Source: Shouchella miscanthi
Lineage (GTDB): Bacteria > Bacillota > Bacilli > Bacillales > Bacillaceae_D
Direction: 5' to 3'
Length of the DNA stretch: 64,000 bases
Assembly (NCBI RefSeq): GCF_007725405.1
Contig: NZ_CP042163.1
Coordinates: 434,001-498,000, forward strand
The position numbers were made by a program, and so were the translations under genes. The notes beneath the pieces were generated by a model. The model made no database searches. It worked only from the letters and a program-made list of their open reading frames with translations, and was not told the origin of the DNA. Shown piece after piece: positions 51,899 through 59,127 of this stretch. Each line of letters opens with the position of its first letter. The first letter of the stretch is position 1.

Positions 51899-53026
51899 CT
51901 ATTGAACGGCATTTTCGGCATTCAATAAGCCACTACCGAAGCGGAACGAATCGCCAAGATCATTGGCTGTATCGTTTAAATGGCTTCGTATTTGTTCGTT
52001 TGTCCAGCCTGGATTTTTTTGTTTAACGAGTGCTGCTGCACCTGCAACATGTGGAGCAGCCATAGATGTGCCGCTTAAGCTGTCATAACCTCCACCTGGG
52101 TACGTGCTTTCTACACCAACACCAGGAGCGACTAAGTCAAGACCCTCGCCATACTGTGAGAAGCTAGCCAGGCTATCGGATTGGTCGGTAGCGCCAACAG
52201 CCATTGCATTATCATAACGAGCTGGATAACCTAATGAGCTTGTTCCAGAATTCCCTGCTGCTGCTACTACAAGCACACCACTATCTGTGGCGTCATTAAC
52301 CGCTTGTTCTAGCGTCTGACTAGGAGAGGGACTGCCTAAACTTAAATTAGCCACATCAATGTTGTTTTCAGCTGTCCACTCTAAACCTTGCGCAATCGAA
52401 CTAATTGATCCTGATCCAGATGCACTTAAAACTTTTACTGCAAAGAGATCAACCTCTGGAGCAACGCCTAAAACGCCTTCATCATTATCTAACGCTGCAA
52501 TCGTTCCTGCTACATGAGTACCGTGTCCATTTCCATCATCTGCTCCACTTTCGCCTGGTACAAAACTAACCCCCCCTTGTACATTTAAGTCAGAATGTGG
52601 ATCAATCCCTGTATCAAGGACCGCGACACTTACACCGCTACCTGTGAATCCTGATGCGTGTGCTGCTGGCGTGCCAATTCTTTCAATTCCCCATGGAATG
52701 CTTTGCGCCATCGTTGTCACTTCCTGATCTTCTTCAATATAGGAAATACTCTCTTCATTTTTGAGTTCAGTCATTTCTTCTTCCGTCATATCTACGGCAA
52801 GAACAGGAATATCTTTAAACTCGTACGTTACATCAATAGCATCATCTGCTTGTGTACGAATCTCTTCTTCCAAATTTGTTGTAAATTGCTCAACTTCTTG
52901 AGGTTCATCAAAGCCAATTAAATAAGATTTTTTTTCCTCTGCAGCTTCTGAAATGGATGGTGTTCCTATTAAAGCAATGGTTGCGATCGCTGTTCCTGCG
53001 ATTAAAACGTTTGATCTTTTCTTCAT
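51899..53026 (-). CDS. aprE: High-alkaline subtilisin-type serine protease (pre-pro form)
   Basis: A 375-residue secreted protease. A signal peptide covers residues 1 to about 28 (ends ISEA), then an I9 propeptide runs to residue 106 (…EVTTM). A 269-residue mature enzyme starts AQSIPWGIERIG. The catalytic triad lies in AVLDTGIDPHSDL (Asp), GNGHGTHVAGT (His) and SGTSMAAPHVAGAA (Ser), with the oxyanion Asn in AAGNSGTSS. The mature length equals that of the alkaline subtilisins of the B. clausii group, shorter than BPN'. The start at 53026 has AGGAGGCGTTACCGA upstream. A perfect terminator follows. Confidence 0.95.
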   Translation of the reverse strand: MKKRSNVLIAGTAIATIALIGTPSISEAAEEKKSYLIGFDEPQEVEQFTTNLEEEIRTQADDAIDVTYEFKDIPVLAVDMTEEEMTELKNEESISYIEEDQEVTTMAQSIPWGIERIGTPAAHASGFTGSGVSVAVLDTGIDPHSDLNVQGGVSFVPGESGADDGNGHGTHVAGTIAALDNDEGVLGVAPEVDLFAVKVLSASGSGSISSIAQGLEWTAENNIDVANLSLGSPSPSQTLEQAVNDATDSGVLVVAAAGNSGTSSLGYPARYDNAMAVGATDQSDSLASFSQYGEGLDLVAPGVGVESTYPGGGYDSLSGTSMAAPHVAGAAALVKQKNPGWTNEQIRSHLNDTANDLGDSFRFGSGLLNAENAVQ

Positions 53027-53039
53027 TCGGTAACGCCTC

Positions 53040-53461
53040 CTGTTCAAAATGGGTTGTCCATTACGATAGCATGCAATTGAACTCCTTTTTATTGGGAAAC
53101 ATGAATAAAAAATAAGTTGTATATTGAATAAAATGACGTGATAATTAAGAAGAATGAACTAAAAAAGCTGTCATATAAGCCTTTTTATATTGGGAAAATG
53201 AAAAGAAAATCTTCTCATAATGAGTAAAGATAGGAAGATAAACATACCTCCTTCTTAATCTTTTTAATAACTTTTCTAAATGATGTAATTTATGGAAATG
53301 ATGTGAGTGAATATCACCATATTTGTTACAAAGATGAAAGGTTTTTTGGCGTACATACGAAATTTTTGTCATCATTGTCATCGTTGTTTAACGGTTGATA
53401 CACCATTGTCATCTCTGTTGTTGTGATAAAATGACATTTAGTTAGTTGAAGGAGGATCATA
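53040..53461. other. Divergent intergenic region between aprE and csaA
   Basis: About 420 bases with no supported gene. It carries both promoters. A repeated TTGTCATC/ATTGTCATC motif (around 53367-53415) lies upstream of csaA. No hairpin or riboswitch was recognised. Confidence 0.4.
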
Positions 53462-53791
53462 ATGGCGACAATTGATACATTTAAAGAGCTAGATATTCGT
53501 GTGGGTACCATTGTTCAAGCTGAGTTTTTTGCAGAAGCAAGAAAGCCCGCTATTAAATTGAAAGTAGACTTAGGGGATTTAGGAATAAAAGCATCCTCTG
53601 CACAACTAACGAAGCGATACAAGGCAGCGGATCTAATTGGGAAGCAAGTATTAGCAGTCGTTAATTTTCCAGCAATGAACATTGCAGGTTTTACATCAGA
53701 AATCCTTGTTCTAGGAGCGGTTCCGAATGATGAGGATGTGATCCTCGTTCAACCTGAAGTCACTGTTGAGAACGGAACAAGAGTAGGATAG
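53462..53791 (+). CDS. csaA: Chaperone/export protein CsaA
   Basis: A 109-residue tRNA-binding-domain (EMAP-II-like OB fold) protein: IDTFKELDIRVGTIVQAEFF, KLKVDLGDLGIKASSAQ and VLAVVNFPAMNIAGFTSEIL. B. subtilis CsaA has the same length and has been described as an export chaperone that binds SecA and precursor proteins. It lies divergent from a secreted protease. GAAGGAGGATCATA precedes the ATG. Confidence 0.93.
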   Translation: MATIDTFKELDIRVGTIVQAEFFAEARKPAIKLKVDLGDLGIKASSAQLTKRYKAADLIGKQVLAVVNFPAMNIAGFTSEILVLGAVPNDEDVILVQPEVTVENGTRVG

Positions 53792-53831
53792 TGGTTTGTA
53801 AATGAAAACTACACACATTCACTTAGGGTTT

Positions 53832-53922
53832 TGTGGATAACATTGTCCACAAAAAATAATCCTATCCACATTTAACCGCATACATCCACATTTTTATGTG
53901 GAAAACCTCAATTTTATCCACA
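53832..53922. promoter_or_regulatory. Cluster of six DnaA-box-like 9-mers
   Basis: Within 91 bases are two exact DnaA boxes, TGTGGATAA (53832-53840) and TTATCCACA (53914-53922). Three have one mismatch: TTGTCCACA (53843-53851), CTATCCACA (53862-53870) and TGTGGAAAA (53897-53905). One has two mismatches: ACATCCACA (53882-53890). They lie just downstream of csaA. No dnaA/dnaN or AT-rich unwinding element is nearby, so it is more like the extra-oriC DnaA-box clusters of B. subtilis than an origin. Confidence 0.75.
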
Positions 53923-54196
53923 AAATAGAGACTGTTGGTGTGAATAATAATTTAAGTGATATTAAGTGTTTTTTTATTTTGCTTAAATATCATTACAAAA
54001 GATGCTTAATCACTTATAATAGAAGAAGAGGGACGCTGTTCCTTTGTCTCAAGCCTGAGAAGAGTGGCTTTCATCAGCACTCTTCGGGTGATTGGGCGTG
54101 GTTAATTTGCGACAGTCTGCTTTTTTTAATACTATAAGAGAGAATCGTTCGCTCACGCGTGCGAAATACTTGTGTTGGTCGAGGTACATGGAAATC

Positions 54197-54706
54197 ATGT
54201 TAAGATTACTTGAAAATGAGCAATTTGATGAACTGTATCAGCTGTTTCTAGAAAGCTTCCCTGTGGATGAGTTTAGACCGTATGAAGCTCAGCTAGCGCT
54301 ATTAAATCAGGAAAACTATCGCGTATATATCTTTGAGCAGAAGCAAACCATTGCTGCTTTTTTTGCGATTTGGGAAACAGACGAATTTGTTTTTTTGGAG
54401 CATTTTGCAGTGAGAGAGAGTTATCGGAATGGTGGCTTAGGCGGAACGTTGCTACAGGAATTGCTTGGAATGGTTCAGAAGCGAGTCTTCATTGAAGTAG
54501 AGCCCCCAGACGATGAATTGAAGCAGAGGCGGGTGGCTTTTTATGAGCGGAATGGGTTTCACTTCAGTTCCTATGGATACATTCAACCAGCTTTAGCGGA
54601 GGGACGTCAGCCAATACCGTTAAATGTTATGACTTATCCAGGGAAGATGGGTGAGGATCAATTTTATTTATTTAAAAATTGGATTTTTACAGAGGTATAC
54701 GAATAG
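54197..54706 (+). CDS. GNAT-family N-acetyltransferase
   Basis: A 169-residue acetyltransferase: MLRLLENEQFDELYQLFLESFP, YIFEQKQTIAAFFAIWETD, EHFAVRESYRNGGLGGTLLQEL (acetyl-CoA loop RNGGLG) and VAFYERNGFHFSSYGYIQP. The start is uncertain: ATGs at 54188 and 54197 both follow CGAGGTAC, and the second has better spacing. An upstream in-frame region to 54092 has no good site. The substrate is unknown. Confidence 0.82.
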   Translation: MLRLLENEQFDELYQLFLESFPVDEFRPYEAQLALLNQENYRVYIFEQKQTIAAFFAIWETDEFVFLEHFAVRESYRNGGLGGTLLQELLGMVQKRVFIEVEPPDDELKQRRVAFYERNGFHFSSYGYIQPALAEGRQPIPLNVMTYPGKMGEDQFYLFKNWIFTEVYE

Positions 54707-54731
54707 CAAATAGAAGGTGCTTGAAACGATG

Positions 54732-54766
54732 ACCACGATTCTTCTAGAGATGAGTGGTTTTTTTTT
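54732..54766 (+). terminator. Terminator
   Basis: ACCAC pairs with GTGGT, with an inner partly paired TCT/AGA region, followed by eight or more T residues. Confidence 0.65.
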
Positions 54767-54775
54767 ATGTATATA

Positions 54776-54949
54776 TTAGTGTGATCCACTTATACGCAAC
54801 GTCTTGTCATCGCAAGAAATCACTCGCTTTGTCTCTATTAGTTTTGACTGGATGTACAGCTGTTGTTTCGATAATGTTCGTATATCTTTACGTTTTGAAT
54901 CGACTTCGTATTTTGATATCTCAGTAAAGTGAATGTTCTTTTTATCCAT
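54776..54949 (-). CDS. Small hypothetical protein (57 aa)
   Basis: Not recognised. A charged 57-residue product starting MDKKNIHFTEISKYEVDSKRKD, with one Cys near the C-terminus (VISCDDKTLRISGSH). The start has AAAGGAGAGATTCTT upstream, a strong ribosome binding site. It is convergent with the GNAT gene; a terminator lies just beyond. It may be a small regulator, but no domain is visible. Confidence 0.55.
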   Translation of the reverse strand: MDKKNIHFTEISKYEVDSKRKDIRTLSKQQLYIQSKLIETKRVISCDDKTLRISGSH

Positions 54950-55143
54950 AAGAATCTCTCCTTTAACTATAGATAGGGTTGTCATACTTCTGTCTAATCT
55001 TCTTATAAAGTGCTGTCATTGTATCAATCTTATAGGTAATATACAAGAATCCTTCTGACTTTACATGATTTCCAATAAAGATCCGTTGTTTATGCAACGT
55101 TCTTTCACCACTCTACGAAAATGGAAACATTATCCTCTAGTAT

Positions 55144-55169
55144 GTAGAATATACGTTCGTATATACTAC
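55144..55169. promoter_or_regulatory. 26-bp palindrome upstream of a small-gene pair
   Basis: GTAG-a-ATATACG-tt-CGTATAT-a-CTAC is a perfect dyad except for one central-flank A/A pair. It lies 21 bases upstream of the next start codon, placing it as a likely repressor operator. It does not match the LexA consensus. No adjacent regulator is known. Confidence 0.5.
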
Positions 55170-55189
55170 AAGCAAATGGAGGAATCGTT

Positions 55190-55618
55190 ATGAAAAAACA
55201 ATCATGTGAAAAAGACCTATTCGATCTAGAGATTGCCAAGGAAACAGAAGATCCAATTGTGCTCACTGTAAGAACTCTTTTATTCACAAAAATGGTGAAA
55301 AAAATCCTTCATAAAGAATTATGCCGTCTAGAAGAAAATGAGAACCTCTTTCAACGATCTCCATACTACAGTTGGCTACGACGCATAATGAACCTAATAA
55401 GTAAAGATTTGTATGCAATAAAGCGGTATTTAAAAAAAGAAGGCGTTCAAGTCAGTGAGCGACCTGTTGAGGTGACAAGAAGCTACATTAATTGGCTCTT
55501 TTGGTATAAAGGAAGAATGTCCTATACTGGTGGAACACCATCTCGATTAAAACAGCGTTTAGAGGAACGTATTTTTCACTATATTCAGCTAGAAAGAGAG
55601 AGCAGTAAAGGTGAATAA
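55190..55618 (+). CDS. Hypothetical basic protein (142 aa)
   Basis: Not recognised. A soluble, largely helical protein with basic segments (LLFTKMVKKILHKELCRLEE, SWLRRIMNLISKDLYAIKRYLKK) and aromatic-rich YINWLFWYKGRMSY. AATGGAGGAATCGTT precedes the ATG. It overlaps by 8 bases a 46-aa gene that follows, and a palindromic operator-like site precedes it. It may be a small accessory operon; no function can be assigned. Confidence 0.6.
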   Translation: MKKQSCEKDLFDLEIAKETEDPIVLTVRTLLFTKMVKKILHKELCRLEENENLFQRSPYYSWLRRIMNLISKDLYAIKRYLKKEGVQVSERPVEVTRSYINWLFWYKGRMSYTGGTPSRLKQRLEERIFHYIQLERESSKGE

Positions 55619-55751
55619 GGAGTCACGCTGTCCTTTTGATGAAGCTTTAAGTATCCCACTTGAAGCCCTTGATGAAGACCAACTATGGCAAGAGATTTTA
55701 ATCGTTCAGCGAAAAAAAGACGAACAACCGATTAACAAAAAAAGACAATAG
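55611..55751 (+). CDS. Small hypothetical protein (46 aa)
   Basis: A GTG-started frame overlapping the end of the upstream gene: MNKESRCPFDEALSIPLEALDED, then QLWQEILIVQRKKD and a basic end (INKKRQ). The overlap and acidic-then-basic composition suggest translational coupling. The ribosome binding site (AGAGAGAGCAGTAAAG) is only fair. No family was recognised. Confidence 0.45.
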   Translation: MNKESRCPFDEALSIPLEALDEDQLWQEILIVQRKKDEQPINKKRQ

Positions 55752-55824
55752 CTTTACACTTGTGTCCATGCTATAATGACAAACATCCTTTGTATAAATA
55801 CAGAATGATTGAGGGAGAGAGAGA

Positions 55825-56985
55825 ATGAAGTTAATTTTACGTTTGTTAATGGGGATTGCTGGAGGAATTATCATTGGACTTGTTGCAAATGAACGGGTTG
55901 CTCGATTCATGGTGACGATCAGTGATATTATTGGCAGCTTTATTTTCTTTATGGTCCCGCTTATTATTATCTTTTTTATTGCTGCTGGAATTGCGAATCT
56001 TGGAAAAGGAGGAGGAAAGTTACTTGGTTCAACAATTGGCATTGCCTATTTGTCAACCATTTTAGCTGGAGCCTTTGCTGTATCTGTAGCTATGTATGTA
56101 TTTCCGCTCATTGGGCTTTCAGGGTCAGAAGCGGCAGCACCGGAAGGATTGCGTGGGTTTATTGAATTTGAAATTGAGCCGATAGCTGGAGTGTTAACGG
56201 CTTTAGTTCTTGCATTTGTTTTAGGCGTTGGTATCGCAGCTACTGAAGCTACTTCGTTTAAACGCGTCATTGATGAAGGTCAAAGCATGATTGAAATGAT
56301 TATTCGAAAAGCCATTATTCCGTTACTTCCATTTTATATTGCGGGTGTTTTAGCCGAGATGGCTTACGAAGGAGCAGTATTTGAAACGCTTGGAGTATTT
56401 GGAGTAGTGCTCGCTCTTGCTGTAAGTATGCATCTGATTTGGCTGGTTATTCAATACACAGTTGCTGGAATTGTGAATAAAGAAAATCCATTTCGATTAA
56501 TGAAAAACATGGTTCCTGCTTATGTGACAGCGCTTGGAACAATGAGTAGTGCAGCGACCATTCCTGTGACCGTTAACGCAGTGAAGAAAAATCGAATCAA
56601 AGACTCAATTGCTGACTTTGTAGTGCCGTTATGCGCCAATATTCATCTGTCAGGAAGTACAATCACCATTCTTACAGCTGCCACAGCTGTGATGTATATG
56701 ATGCCAGGTCTTGAGTTTCCTGGATTTGTTGGAATGATTCCGGTTATTCTGATGCTAGGTATTATTATGATTGCCGCCCCAGGTGTACCAGGTGGAGCGG
56801 TAATGGCAGCCGTTGGTATCCTTTCTTCAATGTTAGGGTTTAACGAAGCAGCTATTGCCTTAATGATTGCGCTGTATCTTGCGCAGGATAGTTTTGGTAC
56901 AGCAACAAATGTGACAGGTGACGGAGCCATTGCGCTCATTATGAACGGAAAAGACCAGAACGATTCTGATAGGGATGTAGCATAG
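55825..56985 (+). CDS. Dicarboxylate/amino acid:cation symporter (DAACS family)
   Basis: A 386-residue membrane symporter. MKLILRLLMGIAGGIIIGLVANERV opens the first helix. The first re-entrant hairpin is around GTMSSAATIPVTVNAVKKN (SSxxTxP type) and the second around PGVPGGAVMAAVGIL, with the Na+/substrate motif YLAQDSFGTATNVTGDGAIALI in TM8. Family members import glutamate, aspartate, serine or C4-dicarboxylates with protons or sodium; the substrate is not fixed by sequence. GAGGGAGAGAGAGA precedes the ATG. It is distant from the TcyP-like symporter in this window. Confidence 0.9.
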   Translation: MKLILRLLMGIAGGIIIGLVANERVARFMVTISDIIGSFIFFMVPLIIIFFIAAGIANLGKGGGKLLGSTIGIAYLSTILAGAFAVSVAMYVFPLIGLSGSEAAAPEGLRGFIEFEIEPIAGVLTALVLAFVLGVGIAATEATSFKRVIDEGQSMIEMIIRKAIIPLLPFYIAGVLAEMAYEGAVFETLGVFGVVLALAVSMHLIWLVIQYTVAGIVNKENPFRLMKNMVPAYVTALGTMSSAATIPVTVNAVKKNRIKDSIADFVVPLCANIHLSGSTITILTAATAVMYMMPGLEFPGFVGMIPVILMLGIIMIAAPGVPGGAVMAAVGILSSMLGFNEAAIALMIALYLAQDSFGTATNVTGDGAIALIMNGKDQNDSDRDVA

Positions 56986-57009
56986 GATTTTGATTTATTC
57001 TTTTATTAG

Positions 57010-57042
57010 ACCAAGATGGGAAAAATCCCACTTGGTTTTTTC
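57010..57042 (+). terminator. Terminator of DAACS symporter gene
   Basis: ACCAAGATGGGA pairs with TCCCACTTGGT around AAAA, followed by TTTTTTC. Confidence 0.88.
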
Positions 57043-57099
57043 ATCTATACAGAATGTATGTTCTGTGATAATGTTTAAGTAAAAAAGGATGATCATGAC

Positions 57100-57486
57100 A
57101 TGCATTATGAGCAAGCATTAGAACGTTACATAGAGGCAACAAACACACATCGTTTTAGTGAGGTAGAGAAAGTGTTACATTCAGAAGCTGTTTTTTGGTT
57201 TACGAATCAAAATTGTGTCACTCGAAAAGACATCAAAACCTTCTTTGAAACAGCTTGGACACATATTAAAGAAGAAGTGTATGAGGCAACAGAGGTGAAG
57301 TGGATGATCACAACAGAACAAGCTGCGATGTGCACATATACGTACACTTATAAAGGGTATCAAGACGGAGTATTTGTATCAGGAAAAGGACGAGCAACAA
57401 ATGCATTTGTTTTGGAAAATGGGGAGTGGAAGCTGATCCATGAGCACTTGAGTGCAATGCCGCAAATAGAAGGGAGTAAAAAGTGA
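57100..57486 (+). CDS. SnoaL-like/NTF2-fold protein
   Basis: A 128-residue NTF2-like protein: helix MHYEQALERYIEATNTHRFSE, then VLHSEAVFWFTNQN, a long helix (IKTFFETAWTHIKEEV) and curved sheet strands MCTYTYTYKGYQDG and NAFVLENGEWKLIHEHLS. Such proteins bind or isomerise small molecules or are non-catalytic; no clear active-site pair was identified. It overlaps the following VOC gene (GTGA) and is probably co-translated with it. Confidence 0.78.
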   Translation: MHYEQALERYIEATNTHRFSEVEKVLHSEAVFWFTNQNCVTRKDIKTFFETAWTHIKEEVYEATEVKWMITTEQAAMCTYTYTYKGYQDGVFVSGKGRATNAFVLENGEWKLIHEHLSAMPQIEGSKK

Positions 57487-57887
57487 AGACAGGGTTACTC
57501 CATCACGTAGAATTATATGTTACAGATTTGCCTAAAAGTTTGGCTTTTTGGGGCTGGTTTTTAGAAGAATTAGGGTATGAAGCTTTTCAAGAGTGGGAAC
57601 AAGGAAAGAGCTGGAAGCTAGAAGAAACATACATCGTTTTTGTTCAGGTTGAAGAGAAGTACCGTAATAAGCCTTATCATCGAAAACAGGTGGGGTTAAA
57701 TCATCTTGCATTTCATGCAGCATCAAAAGCGCATGTCGATGAGATGACCAACCGTTTAAGAGCTATGCAAGTGCCTATACTCTATGAAAACAGCTACCCA
57801 TTTTCAGGGGGGCGTGACCATTATGCTGTGTACTTTGAAGATCCAGATCGGATAAAAGTAGAACTAGTGGCCCCGAAAACAGTGTAA
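57483..57887 (+). CDS. VOC-superfamily protein (fosfomycin resistance/bleomycin-binding-like fold)
   Basis: A 134-residue protein with two VOC modules. KTGLLHHVELYVTDLPKSLAFW begins the first and VGLNHLAFHAASKAHVDEM begins the second, ending YAVYFEDPDRIKVELVAPK. Metal-ligand candidates are His in HHVEL, His in NHLAF and Glu in KVELV. The GTG start overlaps the previous stop. AGAAGGGAGTAAAAA is the ribosome binding site. The reaction is unknown. Confidence 0.83.
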   Translation: MKTGLLHHVELYVTDLPKSLAFWGWFLEELGYEAFQEWEQGKSWKLEETYIVFVQVEEKYRNKPYHRKQVGLNHLAFHAASKAHVDEMTNRLRAMQVPILYENSYPFSGGRDHYAVYFEDPDRIKVELVAPKTV

Positions 57888-57904
57888 TCCCTTATATGAA
57901 AAAA

Positions 57905-57940
57905 GGAGCTTTCTCTGTTAAGAAAGCTTCTTCTTTTTAC
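57905..57940 (+). terminator. Terminator of SnoaL/VOC operon
   Basis: AGCTTTCT pairs with AGAAAGCT around CTGTTA and is followed by TCTTCTTTTT. Confidence 0.75.
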
Positions 57941-57999
57941 GCTTTTTTTATTTTAAGGCTCAGATTTCCGTTGATCGTTGTGTAGAAATGAGGGTCTTC

Positions 58000-58614
58000 C
58001 TAATGAACCCTTCGATAAATAGATGCTACTAGATTCATCATCCATGTAGGCACTTTACTGGGAAAGTACGCCTTATGATAGTGTTTGTAATAGCCTGCCT
58101 TTAAATCATTCCACTGGTAACAAGTTTTTGTTTGGGAGAAGCGAGCAATATCAATAATATGAACACGGTCGTCTTTTGTCACAAGTAAATTGTGGAGATG
58201 GATATCAGACGGGTTTAGCCCTTTCTTTTTAGCATAGGAAAGAGCGTGGTCGACTTGTTGGACATAATCAGGCAGAATGGGAATGCCTTCTTCTAGACAT
58301 TGAAAAAAAGTGTGTCCATCAATATGATCGATGACAAGATAATTTGAACCGCTCTCATAGAGCGTTGGATAATAAGAGCTATCTTTTACCTTCCTATAAT
58401 TATGTTGTTCTTGTTCTGCAATGTTTTCATATGGCGGGTAAAATACTTTTAGTACAAGAGGTTCTCCTTTTAGTTTGAATGCTGTAGCGCTTCTTCCTAC
58501 GCCGCAAATCGTTAAATCTGGATGATGAGCCTTTACATGATAGGTCGACTTATCTTCTTGGAAGACAACCGTTTTGGCATACGAATGGTATAAGGTAATG
58601 GGATTCGGCATCAT
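58000..58614 (-). CDS. Small Ser/Thr protein kinase-like protein (YrzF/YbdM type)
   Basis: A 204-residue protein with a compact kinase fold. It has a glycine-rich loop (CGVGRSATAFKL), the ATP lysine in PLVLKVFYPPYE, a helix-C Glu in AEQEQHNYRKV, hinge LVIDHIDGH, and catalytic loop PSDIHLHNLLV (Asp and Asn kept, HRD changed). The metal Asp in HIIDIARF stands in place of DFG. It lacks much of the C-lobe, as do Bacillus YrzF/YbdM-like kinases. Two ATGs start it 2-5 bases after the stop of a 39-aa peptide gene, downstream of a manganese riboswitch. The substrate is unknown. Confidence 0.8.
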   Translation of the reverse strand: MMPNPITLYHSYAKTVVFQEDKSTYHVKAHHPDLTICGVGRSATAFKLKGEPLVLKVFYPPYENIAEQEQHNYRKVKDSSYYPTLYESGSNYLVIDHIDGHTFFQCLEEGIPILPDYVQQVDHALSYAKKKGLNPSDIHLHNLLVTKDDRVHIIDIARFSQTKTCYQWNDLKAGYYKHYHKAYFPSKVPTWMMNLVASIYRRVH

Positions 58615-58616
58615 CC

Positions 58617-58736
58617 TTACTTTAATCCTTTTCTTTTTTTGATTTCTTTTTTTACAAGTGGAACAATGTGCTTTTGCGCTTGTTTTATCCCTTGACGTAC
58701 CGCTTGTGATTTTAGAAGCTTCATCAGTTTCCCCAT
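58617..58736 (-). CDS. Basic 39-aa peptide downstream of a manganese riboswitch
   Basis: A short gene encoding MGKLMKLLKSQAVRQGIKQ, then AQKHIVPLVKKEIKKRKGLK: 39 residues, with about 14 Lys/Arg and one Glu, predicted as an amphipathic helix. AAAGGAGAAGATC precedes the ATG, a strong ribosome binding site. It is the first gene after the riboswitch terminator and stops 2 bases before the kinase-like gene, so the two are almost certainly co-transcribed. No family was recognised. Its role could be membrane- or RNA-binding, or a partner of the kinase; none is shown by sequence. Confidence 0.75.
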   Translation of the reverse strand: MGKLMKLLKSQAVRQGIKQAQKHIVPLVKKEIKKRKGLK

Positions 58737-58772
58737 ATGATCTTCTCCTTTAATGGTGGCGGCAAAGGGTAA

Positions 58773-58893
58773 CAAAAAAGACCTTTGCCCACCAGAATGG
58801 ACAAAGGTCTCGCAAGCAACCTTAACGTTGCCAGTAGTGCCGAGGATTTCTCCTGTAATGACGACAGCTACTATTATGCTACTCCCCTTTGGG
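58773..58893 (-). promoter_or_regulatory. yybP-ykoY (manganese) riboswitch with terminator
   Basis: On the minus strand the aptamer starts CCCAAAGGGGAGTAGC and shows CTGTCGTCATTACAGG, CTACTGGCAACG and GCTTGCGAGACCTTTG, the blocks of the yybP-ykoY aptamer in order, with P1 formed by CAAAGG/CCTTTG. The 3' strand of P1 is shared with a terminator, AGACCTTTG / CAAAGGTCT (58779-58810), followed by TTTTTTG. Mn2+ binding would stabilise P1, prevent the terminator and turn on the downstream peptide and kinase genes. Confidence 0.92.
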
Positions 58894-58917
58894 ATTTCGT
58901 TTTCGATGTTTTCATCA

Positions 58918-58946
58918 AGTATAGCTCTCTAGTCTAAGGTTTTCAA
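58918..58946 (-). promoter_or_regulatory. SigA-type promoter of the manganese riboswitch operon
   Basis: On the minus strand TTGAAA (58941-58946) and TATACT (58918-58923) are separated by 17 bases, placing the start about 20 bases before the aptamer. Confidence 0.75.
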
Positions 58947-59127
58947 TGATATCCACAACTTCTCATTATTTCGCGTCAGTAAATAGGAACATAGCCGTAA
59001 TCACCCATAGATTCTTTAAGAAATATTTACATAACAGGCTTTGACTGCTACTAGCGAAGCATTAGCTGTATAGATATAAAGCCTTTCTCGAGTCACTCAG
59101 TAAAAGGCGCAGACACATGTTAGACTC

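Noticed and set aside
53832-53922. Chromosomal origin (oriC)
   Set aside because: DnaA boxes are present, but there is no dnaA, dnaN, rpmH or gidA neighbour and no obvious AT-rich unwinding element, so only a DnaA-box cluster is claimed.
55144-55169. LexA (SOS) box
   Set aside because: The dyad lacks the CGAAC-N4-GTTCG arrangement of the Bacillus LexA site.
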